Translations under genes and position numbers: made by a program | Source: Microvelia longipes | Lineage: Eukaryota; Arthropoda; Insecta; Hemiptera; Veliidae | Reading direction: 5' to 3' | DNA: 64,000 nucleotides | Assembly (NCBI GenBank): GCA_018340805.1 | Contig: JACMZG010001911.1 | Location: 54,644,083-54,708,082 of the forward strand | In this document: in pieces, positions 33,201 through 43,566 of the stretch | Layout: each line of letters begins with the position of its first letter | How positions within the stretch are numbered: the first letter of the stretch is position 1 | The notes under the pieces: model-generated | Seen by the model: only the letters and a program-made list of their open reading frames with translations | What the model was told of the DNA's origin: nothing | Databases searched by the model: none

Positions 33201-33224
33201 GATAGTAAGAATTAGTTTTATTCC

Positions 33225-33345
33225 CAGTTGAAAGCCAGAGGCCAGTTGTACAAGCTGGCCTCTGAAACGAAACGTCCGAAACGTCGGATTCTTCATCTAC
33301 ATTGACGCGGTCACCACCGGAAAACCTAAATCTTCATGACAATAA
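33225..33345 (+). mobile_element. Family H foldback-type repeat, one arm
   Basis: A perfect 10-bp hairpin (CAGAGGCCAG/CTGGCCTCTG, 33235-33263) is followed by 'gaaacgtccgaaacgtcgga', 'ttcttcatctacattgacgc' and 'ggtcaccaccggaaaaccta'. The last blocks recur, inverted, at 41805-41900 and in both arms at 51975-52235. Confidence 0.7.
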
Positions 33346-33554
33346 ACACGGAAGCCTATGCAGTTTATTACATCAATGATAGATACACACTCTAAAATAG
33401 AACCAGAAAAAATTGGTGAAACCCTCTCAGGGAATTTTAAAACATTTGAAAAAGATATTTTAGGTGTAATCCCTCTTTCATATTTGCAGGTATTTTTTCT
33501 ATTATCTTTTGGCTTAAATAAAGGAAAATAAAAATTTGACTTCCTGTCAAATTC

Positions 33555-33665
33555 AATGAAGGGTTCCAGTGGTAGGAGGCATCTTCAGGGATGCAGGACA
33601 TCGTCCATCAAAACAATACTCTTGAATTTCATGACAATAACCGCCTATGCAATTTTTTTTATACC
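33555..33665. mobile_element. Family H fragment plus short direct repeat
   Basis: 'tccagtggtaggaggcatct' and 'tcagggatgcaggacatcgt' are the inverse of the family H core. 'tttcatgacaataaccgcct' repeats 'cttcatgacaataaacacgg' at 33334, so the pair may be a rearranged element. Confidence 0.55.
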
Positions 33666-34009
33666 CATTGTATCATTAAGTGTGTACATCTTAAAATTAT
33701 GTGTCCAAAAGTATATGAACTAATGAACTTTAAGTGTCACTGATATCTTGTTTAAGTTAAAACGTTTCGTTTCTATTTTGTTATAGATCATTAACGTCTC
33801 CTGTGTTTAATTGATAATTTAGGTTCAAATCTGAGCGTAGGGTCTTTTTTACGCCAAATATTATGAGACTTAAGATGTTTCTCAATAAGTTGTATTAATG
33901 GAAATCTGAAGCATTATGACCGCACGCAAACTGAACCTTGCTAATTGGCAAGTGCACTTGCTTGAATAACAGTCAACACCAAAAAGACATTGTAGGTGGA
34001 GAGAGATCT
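33666..34009. other. No feature recognised
   Basis: Likely intron DNA between the candidate exons. Confidence 0.4.
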
Positions 34010-34710
34010 GGAGCTTGTTTCACAAAAGTTCAAGTCTTGTAGTAACAAAAATTGTAAAAAACAACTTGTAATGACAAAAATACATGTGTTACCAAGGATA
34101 CACTTGTAGATTTGCAGCATTTTTCTATTTTTTAAACAAAATTTCCGAGTCTATTACTTGTAACACTCACTTATAAATTTCTACCTAAGTCCGAACCTAA
34201 GTAGACTGAGTTACAAGTTCATTTTATTAATTAAAACTTCGTTTTTATCACTAATTTAGTTTATTAGTAATCTAGTGCTACGGATGAGTTAGTAAAACGT
34301 TTTTTACAAATGCAACTTCTCGTATTTTAGAAATAATTGCATTGGAAATAATTTACTCATATGAATAAAACTGGGTTTTAATAATATTTTTATTCATTTT
34401 TTACAAAAATTCTTGTAGGTTACAATAAATTGTAATTTATATTCGTGAAACGCTTAATTTTGACACTTGTAGTTACAAGTTCTTTTGCACAATGAGTAAG
34501 ATTTGTGGGGGAGATAAAATAAAATTTAATCTTAGGAGATTGAAGAAAAAACTTGACATTCTAGTGTTTTTTAATAAAATTCTATGATAATCGCTAATAA
34601 TTCCTAGTCTAAACTTGTACATTAGTCAAACAAATTTCTTACAATTATTAGTTAACTTGTAGCTTTTTACTTGTAGTATACAAGACTTGTACTTTCTTGG
34701 AACTAGGCCC
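34010..34710. mobile_element. Foldback-like DNA element with ACTTGTAGTTACAAG subterminal repeats
   Basis: Left end 'ggagcttgtttcacaaaag' then 'ttcaagtcttgtagtaac'. Right end, on the other strand, 'gggcctagttccaagaaag' then 'tacaagtcttgtatactac'. Many copies of 'acttgta' and 'tacaagt' lie inside, for example 34061, 34094, 34109, 34157, 34210 and 34460. The GG..CNNGTTNCA-type end followed by short subterminal repeats resembles the layout of the GGCCCG element. The target duplication was not resolved. No coding capacity. Confidence 0.65.
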
Positions 34711-35569
34711 GAAGTATCATCAGCTTTTTGAGTTATTAAATGCATTACAGCGAGGCAGCAAAGTAAATTTAATACTAAATAGCAGAGTTAATTGACCATT
34801 CATCGTTCATATTTGAACATTCCTTTTTAGCTGATTAATTTTAAGTTATGCTAGTTTTAAAATTTTGACTAAAAGACTCTTTTAAAAAAATTTAACAATA
34901 AAAAGCCTAGGTTAACAAAAACTTCTTACTCTTTATTGATTCGAAGTTGACTACTGACTTTTTTCATTATCCTAACTCACCATTGTCTTTGTCTTCTCTT
35001 CTTTGCATACATATTGTGTGTTTAAGAGTTAAAATATTTATATTTATTATACCAGACACAGAAAAACTAGGGTCTTTTGTATGGACTGACTTGTAAGCAG
35101 TTAAATTCTCCCCTCTATCTAATTTGATTGAAATACAATTTGAGTCCTTTAGTTGAGCTCTTCGTGTCTGTTCAGTTCGGGTTTAAATAAAATAAATATC
35201 GTTTTTAAAGGATCTCATGTTCTTATCCTTAATATTTATTCTGAAAAGTAATGTACTGTGAAAAATAATTTATAAAGTTAATACCACTCTGCTTCACTCA
35301 CAGGATTAAAGGGTGTAAGGTAAAACTAATTTTATCTCACCTGCTCTTTAAGATTAAAAATGTGAAGTTTTGGTTTGATTCGTTTTGTTTATCGGAATAT
35401 CCAGGTGTTATTATTTTACACCCGCATGTATGTGAGTACAAATTCATAAAACCGGCCAATTTCATTGGCAAAATGATGCCAAAACGTATCAAGTCCGGTA
35501 AAGCAAATTTTGATTTAATTTTTAACAGGATTTGGTTCTAATCTACTAGTAAAACTAAGTGAGTGACTT
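34711..35569. other. No feature recognised
   Basis: AT-rich DNA, presumed intron. Confidence 0.4.
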
Positions 35570-35655
35570 GAAAACTTTTTACATTTTAATTCTTCTTTTT
35601 AATTCTTTTTTACAATTAATTCTTCTTTTTAATTCTTTTTTACACTTAATTCTTC
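35570..35655. repeat. ~31-bp tandem repeat, 2.5 units
   Basis: 'taattcttctttttaattct' followed by 'tttttaca(a/c)t' occurs twice plus a partial unit. Confidence 0.85.
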
Positions 35656-37296
35656 TCATATCTGCTTTCCCTCTACTAGATTCTAGGTGAGTTGCACATG
35701 TGACTGGTCCTCTAGAGAAGACCTTTGATCTAAGTACCTCTTCTGACTTACTTTAACATCCAACTCTTTTACAGTTAACATCAAATAAACCAATCTCACT
35801 TGTTAAGTGCCACCTAACTGAGAGACGCAAGTTACCCTTTCTTAGCTTTGATTTGAATGTCAAGTTCCGGCTTAACCAAGAGTCAACCAAGCCCAAGCCT
35901 TCTGTCAGGACCAGATTTGTCGCTAACGAAATCTGTGCTAAACCCCGCTTTGCAAATATGGAAAGGAACCCACTTACAACCTAGACTAGCTTGGCCAGTT
36001 CTGAATTCAAGACCTCCCAAGTGTACGGTAGAGGATTTGACAACATAAAATTACTCTTCTCTGCTGGATTTAAACCCTAGATAATTTCCTATTGTAATGT
36101 ATTATAGAGTATGAATAATTTGATAAGTTTAATTGTACGCCAAAAGGATATTTTGAAGACTAAACTTATAAATTAAATATGAAGGATAGATCTGTTTTAC
36201 TGCAAGCGTTACACCAAAGCTATGAAAATGATTTCCCCAGAGTCCAGGGTACTGACTAAGTATTCCTTTCATTCTCTGGATTTCTATCGCTAAATGTTTT
36301 CATAAAAACTGCCTTGGGATTATGACAATCAAATTTTATTTTCTTACCATCTACGTTACTGTGATAGCTAATAGCTAAACTTGTAGTAAAACATAGGCAA
36401 CTATTCCCCTTAAGAAATGTATGATTTATGCATAAATTCGCCCTATCACCTAAATGTTTTGCAGTTATAGTTATTGTATTCGTGTTGAAAAAACCAGAAG
36501 ATTTTGCTTTAAAGGGGGAAAAAAACAAATAGAAACTACGTCACGTCATCTCATTTGAAATGACGTGATTAATATTAAATTTAAATTAACTACGTGTTTG
36601 TATATATTTCACAGATATATACAAATACTGAGTTGGTAACAACTCCACCAGAGTTAAAAACTTTAGCGATTAAAGCAGTAAATAAGTGTTTTGTAAATGT
36701 TATTTATTTTATTACTAGCAGTGATACCCGTGCTTCGATCGGCAAATATTTTATTTATCAAACAACAAATTATTAATTATTTCTTTGAGGAATGCAAAAT
36801 ATAAAAGTTGTTAACAGCTGATGTAACAGCAAGAAAATCCTTTGTCTAAGTTGCTTTTGTCTATCTATTCAGACGTATGAGCATTCTAAGTTTAGTCAAG
36901 ATTTATCAATTAGATTCCGAGCTGCAAGCACTCAAGAAAAGAATTTTTACACTAATCTCAAATCAAGATATGCCTTAGTTTTTTGATTCCTTCTGATATA
37001 TGATTACTTAAACTTTCAATTGGTCTCGAGCCTTTGAGTAGTTATCGAGTTGTAGCAACTAAAATTTTCAACTTATTTTATATGTATAGATTTTTCTTTA
37101 CCTCAATAGCATACACTCATCTCCACATACACTGACTTGCTACGTTCACCAGTAAATTCAGTCACTTCCGTAAAAAAGATTAATTTCACAGCCTAGTTGT
37201 ATAATATACTATTTTCTTCATAGGGTTTACTAATTCTCACAATTAATATCCAATACCTTTAAATCTAACTGTTCAATTAATGTATCCCAACCTGAG
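35656..37296. other. Unassigned, with one shared motif
   Basis: 35700-36050 is less AT-rich and has a 63-codon frame (35857-36048) with no recognised domain or splice context. A dyad 'cacgtcat..atgacgtg' lies at 36541-36566. 'tactagcagtgatacccgtg' + 'cttcgatcgg' (36713-36743) resembles a motif I associate with old transposon ends in arthropods. Confidence 0.4.
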
Positions 37297-37520
37297 TTTT
37301 AAGGTTTTTTGCTATAAATCTGCTACGATGGTAATTGTGCCTTATTCTATTTTCCTACAAGTTTTAAGGTTTTTGCCTATCATCTGCTACGTATGGTAAT
37401 TGTGCTCTATTTCTCTATTTTCTAACGTTTTAAGGTTTTTGCTATAATCTGCTACGTATGGTAATTGTGCCTCTATTTCTCTATTTTCCTACAACGTTTT
37501 AAGGGTTTTGCTATAACCAA
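37297..37520. repeat. ~67-bp tandem repeat, three units plus a partial
   Basis: Units start at about 37299, 37361, 37428 and 37496 with 'gttttaaggtttttgctat', then 'ctgctacgtatggtaattgt' and 'ctctattttcctacaa'. Small deletions differ between units. Confidence 0.88.
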
Positions 37521-37894
37521 AACAATGCGTTTTCGTTTTTGCTATTACAATGCGTCATCCCACATTTTCCCTTAAGATTTATTTACTCAAGATCCGGGAT
37601 GTATCGATTTCTCGACATGTCCAACTCTCCTTCCAAAGATGAGTTTTAAGGTCTTTCATATGAGAAGAGTTTAGTTTAGAGTTTTGGAGGGAAGGGTTTG
37701 CAATTTCCCCTTTCAAGGGACTACAACATGATACTCGAAACACTGTAATTTACACTTGATCAGAGCACGTGTCGAGTTTGCCTTTCCAAGAAAGTTAAAA
37801 GTACTTAGGTATGGGAAGAATTATATTAGCAAAATGAGGAGGAATTACTTTTTACTCCTGAAACTGATTACTTCTTAGTATCTAATATTCTAGG

Positions 37895-38190
37895 AAATGA
37901 TCGGAAACTTAGTTTTACATAAGCAAATGATCGGAAACATAGTTCTACATAAGCAAATGATCGGAAACAGTTATACATAAGCAAATGATCGGAAACATAG
38001 TTTTACATAAGCAAATGATCGGAAACATAGTTTTACATAAGCAAATGATCAGAAACATAGTTTTACATAAGCAAATGATCGGAAACATAGTTTTACATAA
38101 GCAAATGATCGAAAACATAGTTTTACAAAAGCAAATGATCGGAAACATAGTTTTATATAAGCAAATGATGGGAAACATAGTTTTAATAAG
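37895..38190. repeat. 30-bp tandem array, about 9 units
   Basis: Unit 'gcaaatgatcggaaacatag' + 'ttttacataa'. Since 30 is divisible by three, frames stay open on both strands as a 10-residue peptide repeat. I regard this as a by-product, since no start context, splice site or conservation supports it. Confidence 0.95.
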
Positions 38191-38246
38191 AATTGAGTTT
38201 GAATCAATAAATGTATAACTTTATTAATGCTATATAGCATTAAGAC

Positions 38247-38553
38247 TATAGAGATATTATTACTAGAGGTTAAATTTTGAAACATCGAGAAAGTAACCTT
38301 ACACCTTCGCTTATTAATAAAATCAAATAATCTGTACAAAATTACTATTACTTAATATAGTAAAACGTTAAAATACAAATCAAAACACAAGCAATGTATG
38401 GAAAGCCGAAATTATTTGATTTATTATAACCTGAACTTAATCTTAAAAAAGGTTTTAATGAGGCTACACAGAGCTCCTCAGAGCCCAAAAAGATTTTTCA
38501 GGCCTCTCAATGTATTGTGATAGGCTATGCCCCCTCTAGTATACATCTCTATG
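38247..38553 (-). mobile_element. hAT-type MITE, intact copy
   Basis: Exact 8-bp duplication ATTAAGAC at 38239-38246 and 38554-38561. Ends TATAGAGATATTATTACTAG and, on the other strand, CATAGAGATGTATACTAGAG. Same internal order as the copy at 14689. Confidence 0.93.
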
Positions 38554-38561
38554 ATTAAGAC

Positions 38562-38995
38562 GATAATACACTTGATAATGATTTTATTGTTATTCTCACG
38601 CGTTATTCTTCATCTTGTATGAAATTCTTTTGTGATTCTTTTTTATTTGTTTTCCTTACCTCTTATCATTGTTGTATAAAAAAATATTCGATAATAATAA
38701 AATTTGATTCAATATAAAATTCTAAAATCTTGATTTCACCAGAATTTAGTTTAACACAGCGTGCTTAAGACGTCAAGAATGATTCTTGAAATGATAGCTT
38801 GAATGAGTGAGTGGACGTTCTTCCTTGGCCGCATTACTTCTTGTGAGCTTGCGCTTAAGTAGTTCGATTCCCATCCGTGGAGTACTAGTGGTCAGAAAGG
38901 ATTCATTGGTTCACGGAACATTTGAGATATTTTAATAATCTTAAATATACAACATTTTAAACCACCGAAAGAAAATGAAGTGAAGGAATATTAAA
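38562..38995. other. No feature recognised
   Basis: Presumed intron. No repeats matched. Confidence 0.4.
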
Positions 38996-39414
38996 ACAAG
39001 AGGCGATTGGCCTCTTTGCCACTCCGAGGCGTCGGCGCTAGGGGCCGATTTCCAACTCCCGCGCCTCCTTGTGGCCGCTTCGCGGCCCCAAGGTTGTTGT
39101 ACTTTATCAGTTCGTCATATTACTGGTTTATGATGCATAATGCTACCATAAAAGCGAATTTTTAAATGTATTAGTGAAAAAACTTGATTTGTTTACATTA
39201 CGTCAAGTAATGACATATTGGCTTGATTACAATATATATGTCAATCAATTAAACCAGAACTAATACTGATAATACAATGAAATGGCGTATTTTTATGAAC
39301 CGTATATGTTAATATATGTGTAAAAAATGTTAGTAAAATCTAAATGCTATAAGAAGATTTGTGATTTTTGAAATGTTAGTGGGATCATTATTGTAGGTTA
39401 ATGACGTATAAACT

Positions 39415-39416
<2 letters not shown>
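38996..39416 (+). mobile_element. Family E element, forward copy
   Basis: GC-rich head ('aacaagaggcgattggcctc', 'cctccttgtggccgcttcgc', 'ggccccaaggttgttgta'), then 'cagttcgtcatattactggt', 'cttgatttgtttacatt', 'aaccagaactaatactgata' and 'ggttaatgacgtataaactc', passing into a TA tract. The copy at 40545-40970 is in the opposite orientation; shorter relatives of the head are at 48905-48990 and 53470-53612. No frame, no TIRs; class unknown. Confidence 0.8.
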
Positions 39417-39458
<42 letters not shown>

Positions 39459-39465
39459 AATATAT

Positions 39466-39530
<65 letters not shown>

Positions 39531-39600
39531 ATATATGCTATATATGTATGTAATGTATGTATGTATGTAGTATGTCTGTGTGTGTGTGTGTGTGTGTATT
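39417..39600. repeat. (TA)n followed by (TATG)n and (TG)n
   Basis: TA from 39417 to about 39537, then 'tgtatgtatgtatgtag' and a TG run to 39597. Confidence 0.95.
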
Positions 39601-39832
39601 CACATATAATAACTTTTCATTAAAATAACTTAGAGAAGTGGGAAGAATGTTATGGTAAGGGTTACTTTTACAGCTACCGCCAAAGATCAGCACCGAGTTC
39701 ACCCCCACCTTGTATATCTGACTGTCTCTTATACCTTCCGACATCCTATACCTATTATATTCTTTTGGCTAAATAATATTAATATGTAGTAAAACAAGAA
39801 TGTCCAGTATGATTACTGATGTTTTTCTTCAG

Positions 39833-40100
39833 GAAAATAAGGTTGACATTGTAAGGTTCAAGATACTCCCACCCGATGTTTACAAGACATTAACTTACTG
39901 CTGCTTTGTTACAGAGGAAGATGATCGAGAAGTTTTCAAGAGAGGTAAAGTCTACATGGGGATCTATTTACCCTCTCTTACCAACAGCTTCAGACAAAAG
40001 CACCTGGAACTCGCCTACCAGAGGTACTCCCATAGGCAGCGACAGAAGTCACTTATTATTGTCAATGTCGTGGACATCGTCATCAAAGTTGTTCTTGGAG
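39833..40100 (+). CDS. Internal exon of a probable adenylate cyclase gene
   Basis: The exon is bounded by TTTTTCTTCAG and GGAG|GTAAAC, is 268 nt long, starts in phase 0 and ends in phase 1. The open frame gives about 89 residues beginning ENKVDIVRFKILPPDVYK. It continues with an acidic patch (EEDD) and MGIYLPSLTNSF, then LELAYQRYSHRQRQKSLI, and ends in a hydrophobic run (IIVNVVDIVIKVVL) cut by the donor. In class III transmembrane adenylate cyclases a '(S)LE..YQRY..RQR..SL' segment lies just before the first membrane helix, and this exon fits that position. I think it closest to the invertebrate AC9/Ac13E-type cyclases, but cannot test this. A real exon is supported by composition, splice sites and protein character; the family is inferred. 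An in-frame ATG at 39800 lies in the intron before the acceptor. Confidence 0.72.
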
Positions 40101-40162
40101 GTAAACCTAAAACTTTATTTATAGATTTTATCAAGCTTCTAGGTTCCTTGTATTAATGGTTG

Positions 40163-40210
40163 GAATACGATGTGATAAGGACAAGTTCCGAGCTACCTCA
40201 TATCCGATTT
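40163..40210 (+). mobile_element. Family B right-tip fragment
   Basis: 'tacgatgtgataaggacaag', 'ttccgagctacctcatatcc' matches the last 40 bases of the family. Confidence 0.65.
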
Positions 40211-40310
40211 TAGTAAATTTAAAAAAAATTAAGTTATGAGATTGGGGTCATGGTGGGGGGAGTGGAGGGAGGTGGAGTTTTTAGGAAAAGAGGGACCTAC
40301 TAATCAAGAA

Positions 40311-40318
40311 TATATATA

Positions 40319-40381
<63 letters not shown>

Positions 40382-40421
40382 TTATTATATATATATTATA
40401 TATATAATATATATATATATA
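40311..40421. repeat. (TA)n tract
   Basis: TA repeats with a few ATT interruptions, between the exon and the inverted family E copy. Confidence 0.95.
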
Positions 40422-40544
40422 GGTATGTACGAAATTTTTGAGTCCTAGACGTGTCTATGGAACACGATAAATTTCGAACGCTTTCTTGGAATCAAAATGA
40501 ATCTTTGTACAAAAGTTAACCTTGTTAATGTCCTGAACCCTATT

Positions 40545-40970
40545 TCTTATGGAATATTTGTGACGTCATTAACCTTCAAAATGACCCGACAAATACTGAT
40601 TGTACTATCAGTATTAGTTCTGGTTTTATTGATTGACATATGTATGTCAAACAAAACATTTTGTCATTCAAAATGTTTTTGAATGTTCAAAAACGTTGTT
40701 TACACAATGTAAACAAATCAAGTTCTTTTCACTAGTAACTCACGGCTAAAATCAGTTGACAGCGTGGGAAAATAATACCAGGGAGCCAATGAGGTTATTC
40801 CTGGATGCTAAACCACCCCAACCATTCCAAATAGGTCAACTAATTTTAGCCATGTGTCAAACTATAATAGATTTATAAATTCGCTTATATCATGGCAGTA
40901 TGCCGCTCATATAAACCAGTAATATGAAAAACTGATTAAGTATACAACAAAAATGTGGCCGCGGTGCGAG
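40545..40970 (-). mobile_element. Family E element, reverse copy
   Basis: Complementary in order to 38996-39416: 'gacgtcattaacc', 'tatcagtattagttctggtt', 'aatgtaaacaaatcaagtt', 'accagtaatatgaaaaactg' and 'aacaaaaatgtggccgcggt'. It carries an extra block at 40744-40851. With the forward copy it encloses the exon at 39833-40100. Confidence 0.8.
40744..40851. mobile_element. 108-bp MITE nested in family E
   Basis: Ends GGCTAAAATCAGTTGAC (40744-40760) and GTCAACTAATTTTAGCC (40835-40851). The forward family E copy lacks this block. The target duplication is not clear; the flanks themselves are CAC...ATG. Confidence 0.75.
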
Positions 40971-41644
40971 TCCGAATGCCTGTTTGCTCTTATTTTTATT
41001 TCATTTTGATAATGATTCGCATGCTTAATTTTTTTATTGTCTAAACTATTGACTGAAGTGGGAATGACGGATTAAAAATACGAGGTGCCTATGTCCACCT
41101 GACTTCCAATTCCAACATTCACTAAAGGGATAAAAAAAATTGTATGGTTGCAAATGTGATACCTGTGTATTTATGTTAATTTAACGTAACATTTATATTC
41201 CAGAGAATATACTTTATAATATTTAATGTTAAAAGTATTATTTTATTCGACATACATATTTTATAGCAAATCTAGTTAAGTTTGAATCAAAAGTTAGATC
41301 GTAAGGACTGAGTACTAGGCTTGCCCTAAGTGATGCTAGTTAAGCCTTTGATGTCCGAATATCAATAATGCATGTTTTCACCTGTGATATTTTTCCTGTC
41401 TGATACCTACATTCGTATTGTTTGTATCGGTCCAATTAAAGTTGTATGTTGAATGAGGAATAAAGCACGCAGCAAATTAAATTCTTTTTTCGTAAAGAGC
41501 TATTTCTAATTAACGACTATTATTTAACCAATGAAGTTTCATTATAATTTATCTTGAAATTCTGACTATTGATAATTGATTCAATGTTCATTAAACTACC
41601 TTATAATTGATATGTGATTTAAATTATAGCACTCTATCTTTTGA
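40971..41644. other. No feature recognised
   Basis: AT-rich, presumed intron. Confidence 0.4.
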
Positions 41645-41675
41645 AAGATCTTTAGATTTAAAATCTAAAGATCTT
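41645..41675. repeat. Perfect 31-bp palindrome
   Basis: AAGATCTTTAGATTT, a single A, then the exact complement. This can extrude as a cruciform or act as an RNA hairpin with almost no loop. Confidence 0.9.
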
Positions 41676-41804
41676 CCACAGTAATAATTTTAAATCAAAC
41701 CCGGTACAGAAATTAATCTCGGAAGGGACACGAACCCTATTGAAAACAACCTTAGTAGATAACTGAAAACCCCGAAATAAAATTGTTAACTAGAATTTTC
41801 GAAT

Positions 41805-41905
41805 ATTTAGGTCTTCCGGTGATGACCGCGTCAATGTAGATGAAGAACCCGACGTTTTGCTTCCACTGTGGGAGGCATCTTCAGGGATGTAGGAAATCAT
41901 GGAAT
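41805..41905 (-). mobile_element. Family H fragment (reverse)
   Basis: 'taggtcttccggtgatgacc', 'gcgtcaatgtagatgaagaa', 'cgacgttttgcttccactgt' and 'gggaggcatcttcagggatg' form the inverse of the family core. Confidence 0.75.
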
Positions 41906-41954
41906 GCTTTACAAAACTAAACCTAGTACACTTTTTAAAAATTTTTAAAAAATT

Positions 41955-42275
41955 GGGAAAGAATATAAGTAGTAGTTGAAATTTTGTACAACTGTATACC
42001 TTTATTTAATAAATAAGTACACTAAGTTAAGATTTGTGTTGTATCATAAAACTTACAGCATCGGGCGTGGTCAGTGCTGTATGGGTGACCGCTGAGAATG
42101 ATGCAGATGCATTTATTATCTGAGGACAAGCGAAGCAAGTCCGAAGACATGTTTCAGTGGAAATTTGGCAAATTGTATATTCTGAATATGAGCAAAGCGA
42201 GTCTGAAGCAGGGAGGATGAGCGTAGCGAATCCGATATGATGAAGGAAAGATCCAAGGTACCTCCTACCCAATTT
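41955..42275 (+). mobile_element. Family B element, right half
   Basis: 'tgaaattttgtacaactgta', 'agcatcgggcgtggtcagtg', 'gacaagcgaagcaagtccga', 'gggaggatgagcgtagcgaa' and 'aaggtacctcctaccc'. Left half missing. The minus-strand frame 42027-42272 is a shadow. Confidence 0.8.
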
Positions 42276-42333
42276 TTACTACTGCAATGCTTTCCTCTTT
42301 TTTTTAGGCTCTTAATTTCGTATATATAAATAT

Positions 42334-42335
<2 letters not shown>

Positions 42336-42411
<76 letters not shown>
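42336..42411. repeat. (TA)n microsatellite
   Basis: About 76 bp of uninterrupted TA. Confidence 0.96.
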
Positions 42412-42413
<2 letters not shown>

Positions 42414-42703
42414 TGTTATATATGTAGTGATAACTCTAGAAAACAATTTGTCTTTAATTTTAAAGTAATATATCATATTTGGTTTTCTTGGTTTCTCTTA
42501 CTATCAAAATATAAGGTTTATCGTTAATGAAGAAAGTTTTAGTTAAGCTAAGCAAGTTAATCTCAAAGGAGTAATCTCAGAGAGGTAAAGTTTTAAACAT
42601 TTAATCTATTTCAACCTTAACGTGTTTCAAATTGCGGTTAACACATTTTGTCAATATGCAACTGTTTCTTTAACAACAAAAATGGTTTACAGATAGTTGT
42701 ATT

Positions 42704-43024
42704 CATAGAGATATATACTAGAGGGGGTATAGCCTATCTCAATACATTAAACATAAGTCCTGAAACATCATTTTGGAGCTCTTAGAGGCTCTATGTAACC
42801 TCATTGAATCCTCTTCTAAGAGTAAGTTAAGGTTATAAGAAATTATTTTTTTTCGGCTTCTTGCACATTGTTTGTGTTTTGATTTATATTTTGAACGTTC
42901 TACTTTATAATTCACAGTAATTTTGTTCTGCTCATTTGATTATTGATAGTCGAAGGGGGTCAGGTTATTTTTTCGATGTTTCACTATTCAACCAATTTGG
43001 CCTCTCTATTAATATATCTCTATG
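42704..43024 (+). mobile_element. hAT-type MITE, intact copy
   Basis: Starts CATAGAGATATATACTAGAG and ends 'ttaatatatctctatg'. Flanked by GTTGTATT (42696-42703) and GTTGTATA (43025-43032), a 7 of 8 match. Confidence 0.9.
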
Positions 43025-43124
43025 GTTGTATAAGTATACAAAAAGTAAGACAAGTGGATAATTGTAGCGATTACTAATGGATAGACATTTATTACTTTTT
43101 TATGTTTAGTGGGTTTCATATCCA

Positions 43125-43512
43125 AAACACATACGTGTAAAAAAACTAAGTCTAGCGTAAAAAGTTGTAAGATAATTGAATAAGCCAAGTCGTAGGTTCC
43201 TAATAATGCTTGTAAATATATGAGGTCTTGGCGGTTTCACTTTGTGACTTGGCCATTACACAGCTTAAGGTAGTGTGGTACTATACATCTTGTTTAGAGT
43301 GTAGACATACACTATAAAAATATTCAGTCTATTTAATATTAATAAGCTTATTATGCATTTCTGTTTGTGCTGCGGAATAGTCAAGTCACAAAGTGAAACC
43401 GCCAAAACCTTATATATTTACTAGCATTATTGGGAACCTAGGACTTATTTAATGATCTCACAACTTTTTATGCTAAACTTAGCTCTTTTTTTACACTCAT
43501 GTGATTTCCTTT
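43125..43512. repeat. Foldback element with ~130-bp arms
   Basis: Arms 43131-43262 and 43380-43509 are complementary, for example 'ggcggtttcactttgtgact' against 'agtcacaaagtgaaaccgcc'. The loop is about 115 bp. A diverged single arm occurs at 31008-31095, so this is a dispersed family. Confidence 0.9.
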
Positions 43513-43566
43513 TTGTGAGCTTGAACTTTATTCGACAAAACGACCAGCAAATCAAAATATAACTCT

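Noticed and set aside
36541..36566. cAMP-response-type TGACGT dyad as a promoter
   Set aside because: A single short dyad without nearby gene start is not enough evidence.
37895..38218. Peptide repeats (MIGNIVLHKQ type) on both strands
   Set aside because: Caused by a 30-bp tandem repeat divisible by three; no other support.
39906..40124. Second frame overlapping the cyclase-like exon
   Set aside because: Out-of-frame shadow of the exon; reads past the donor.
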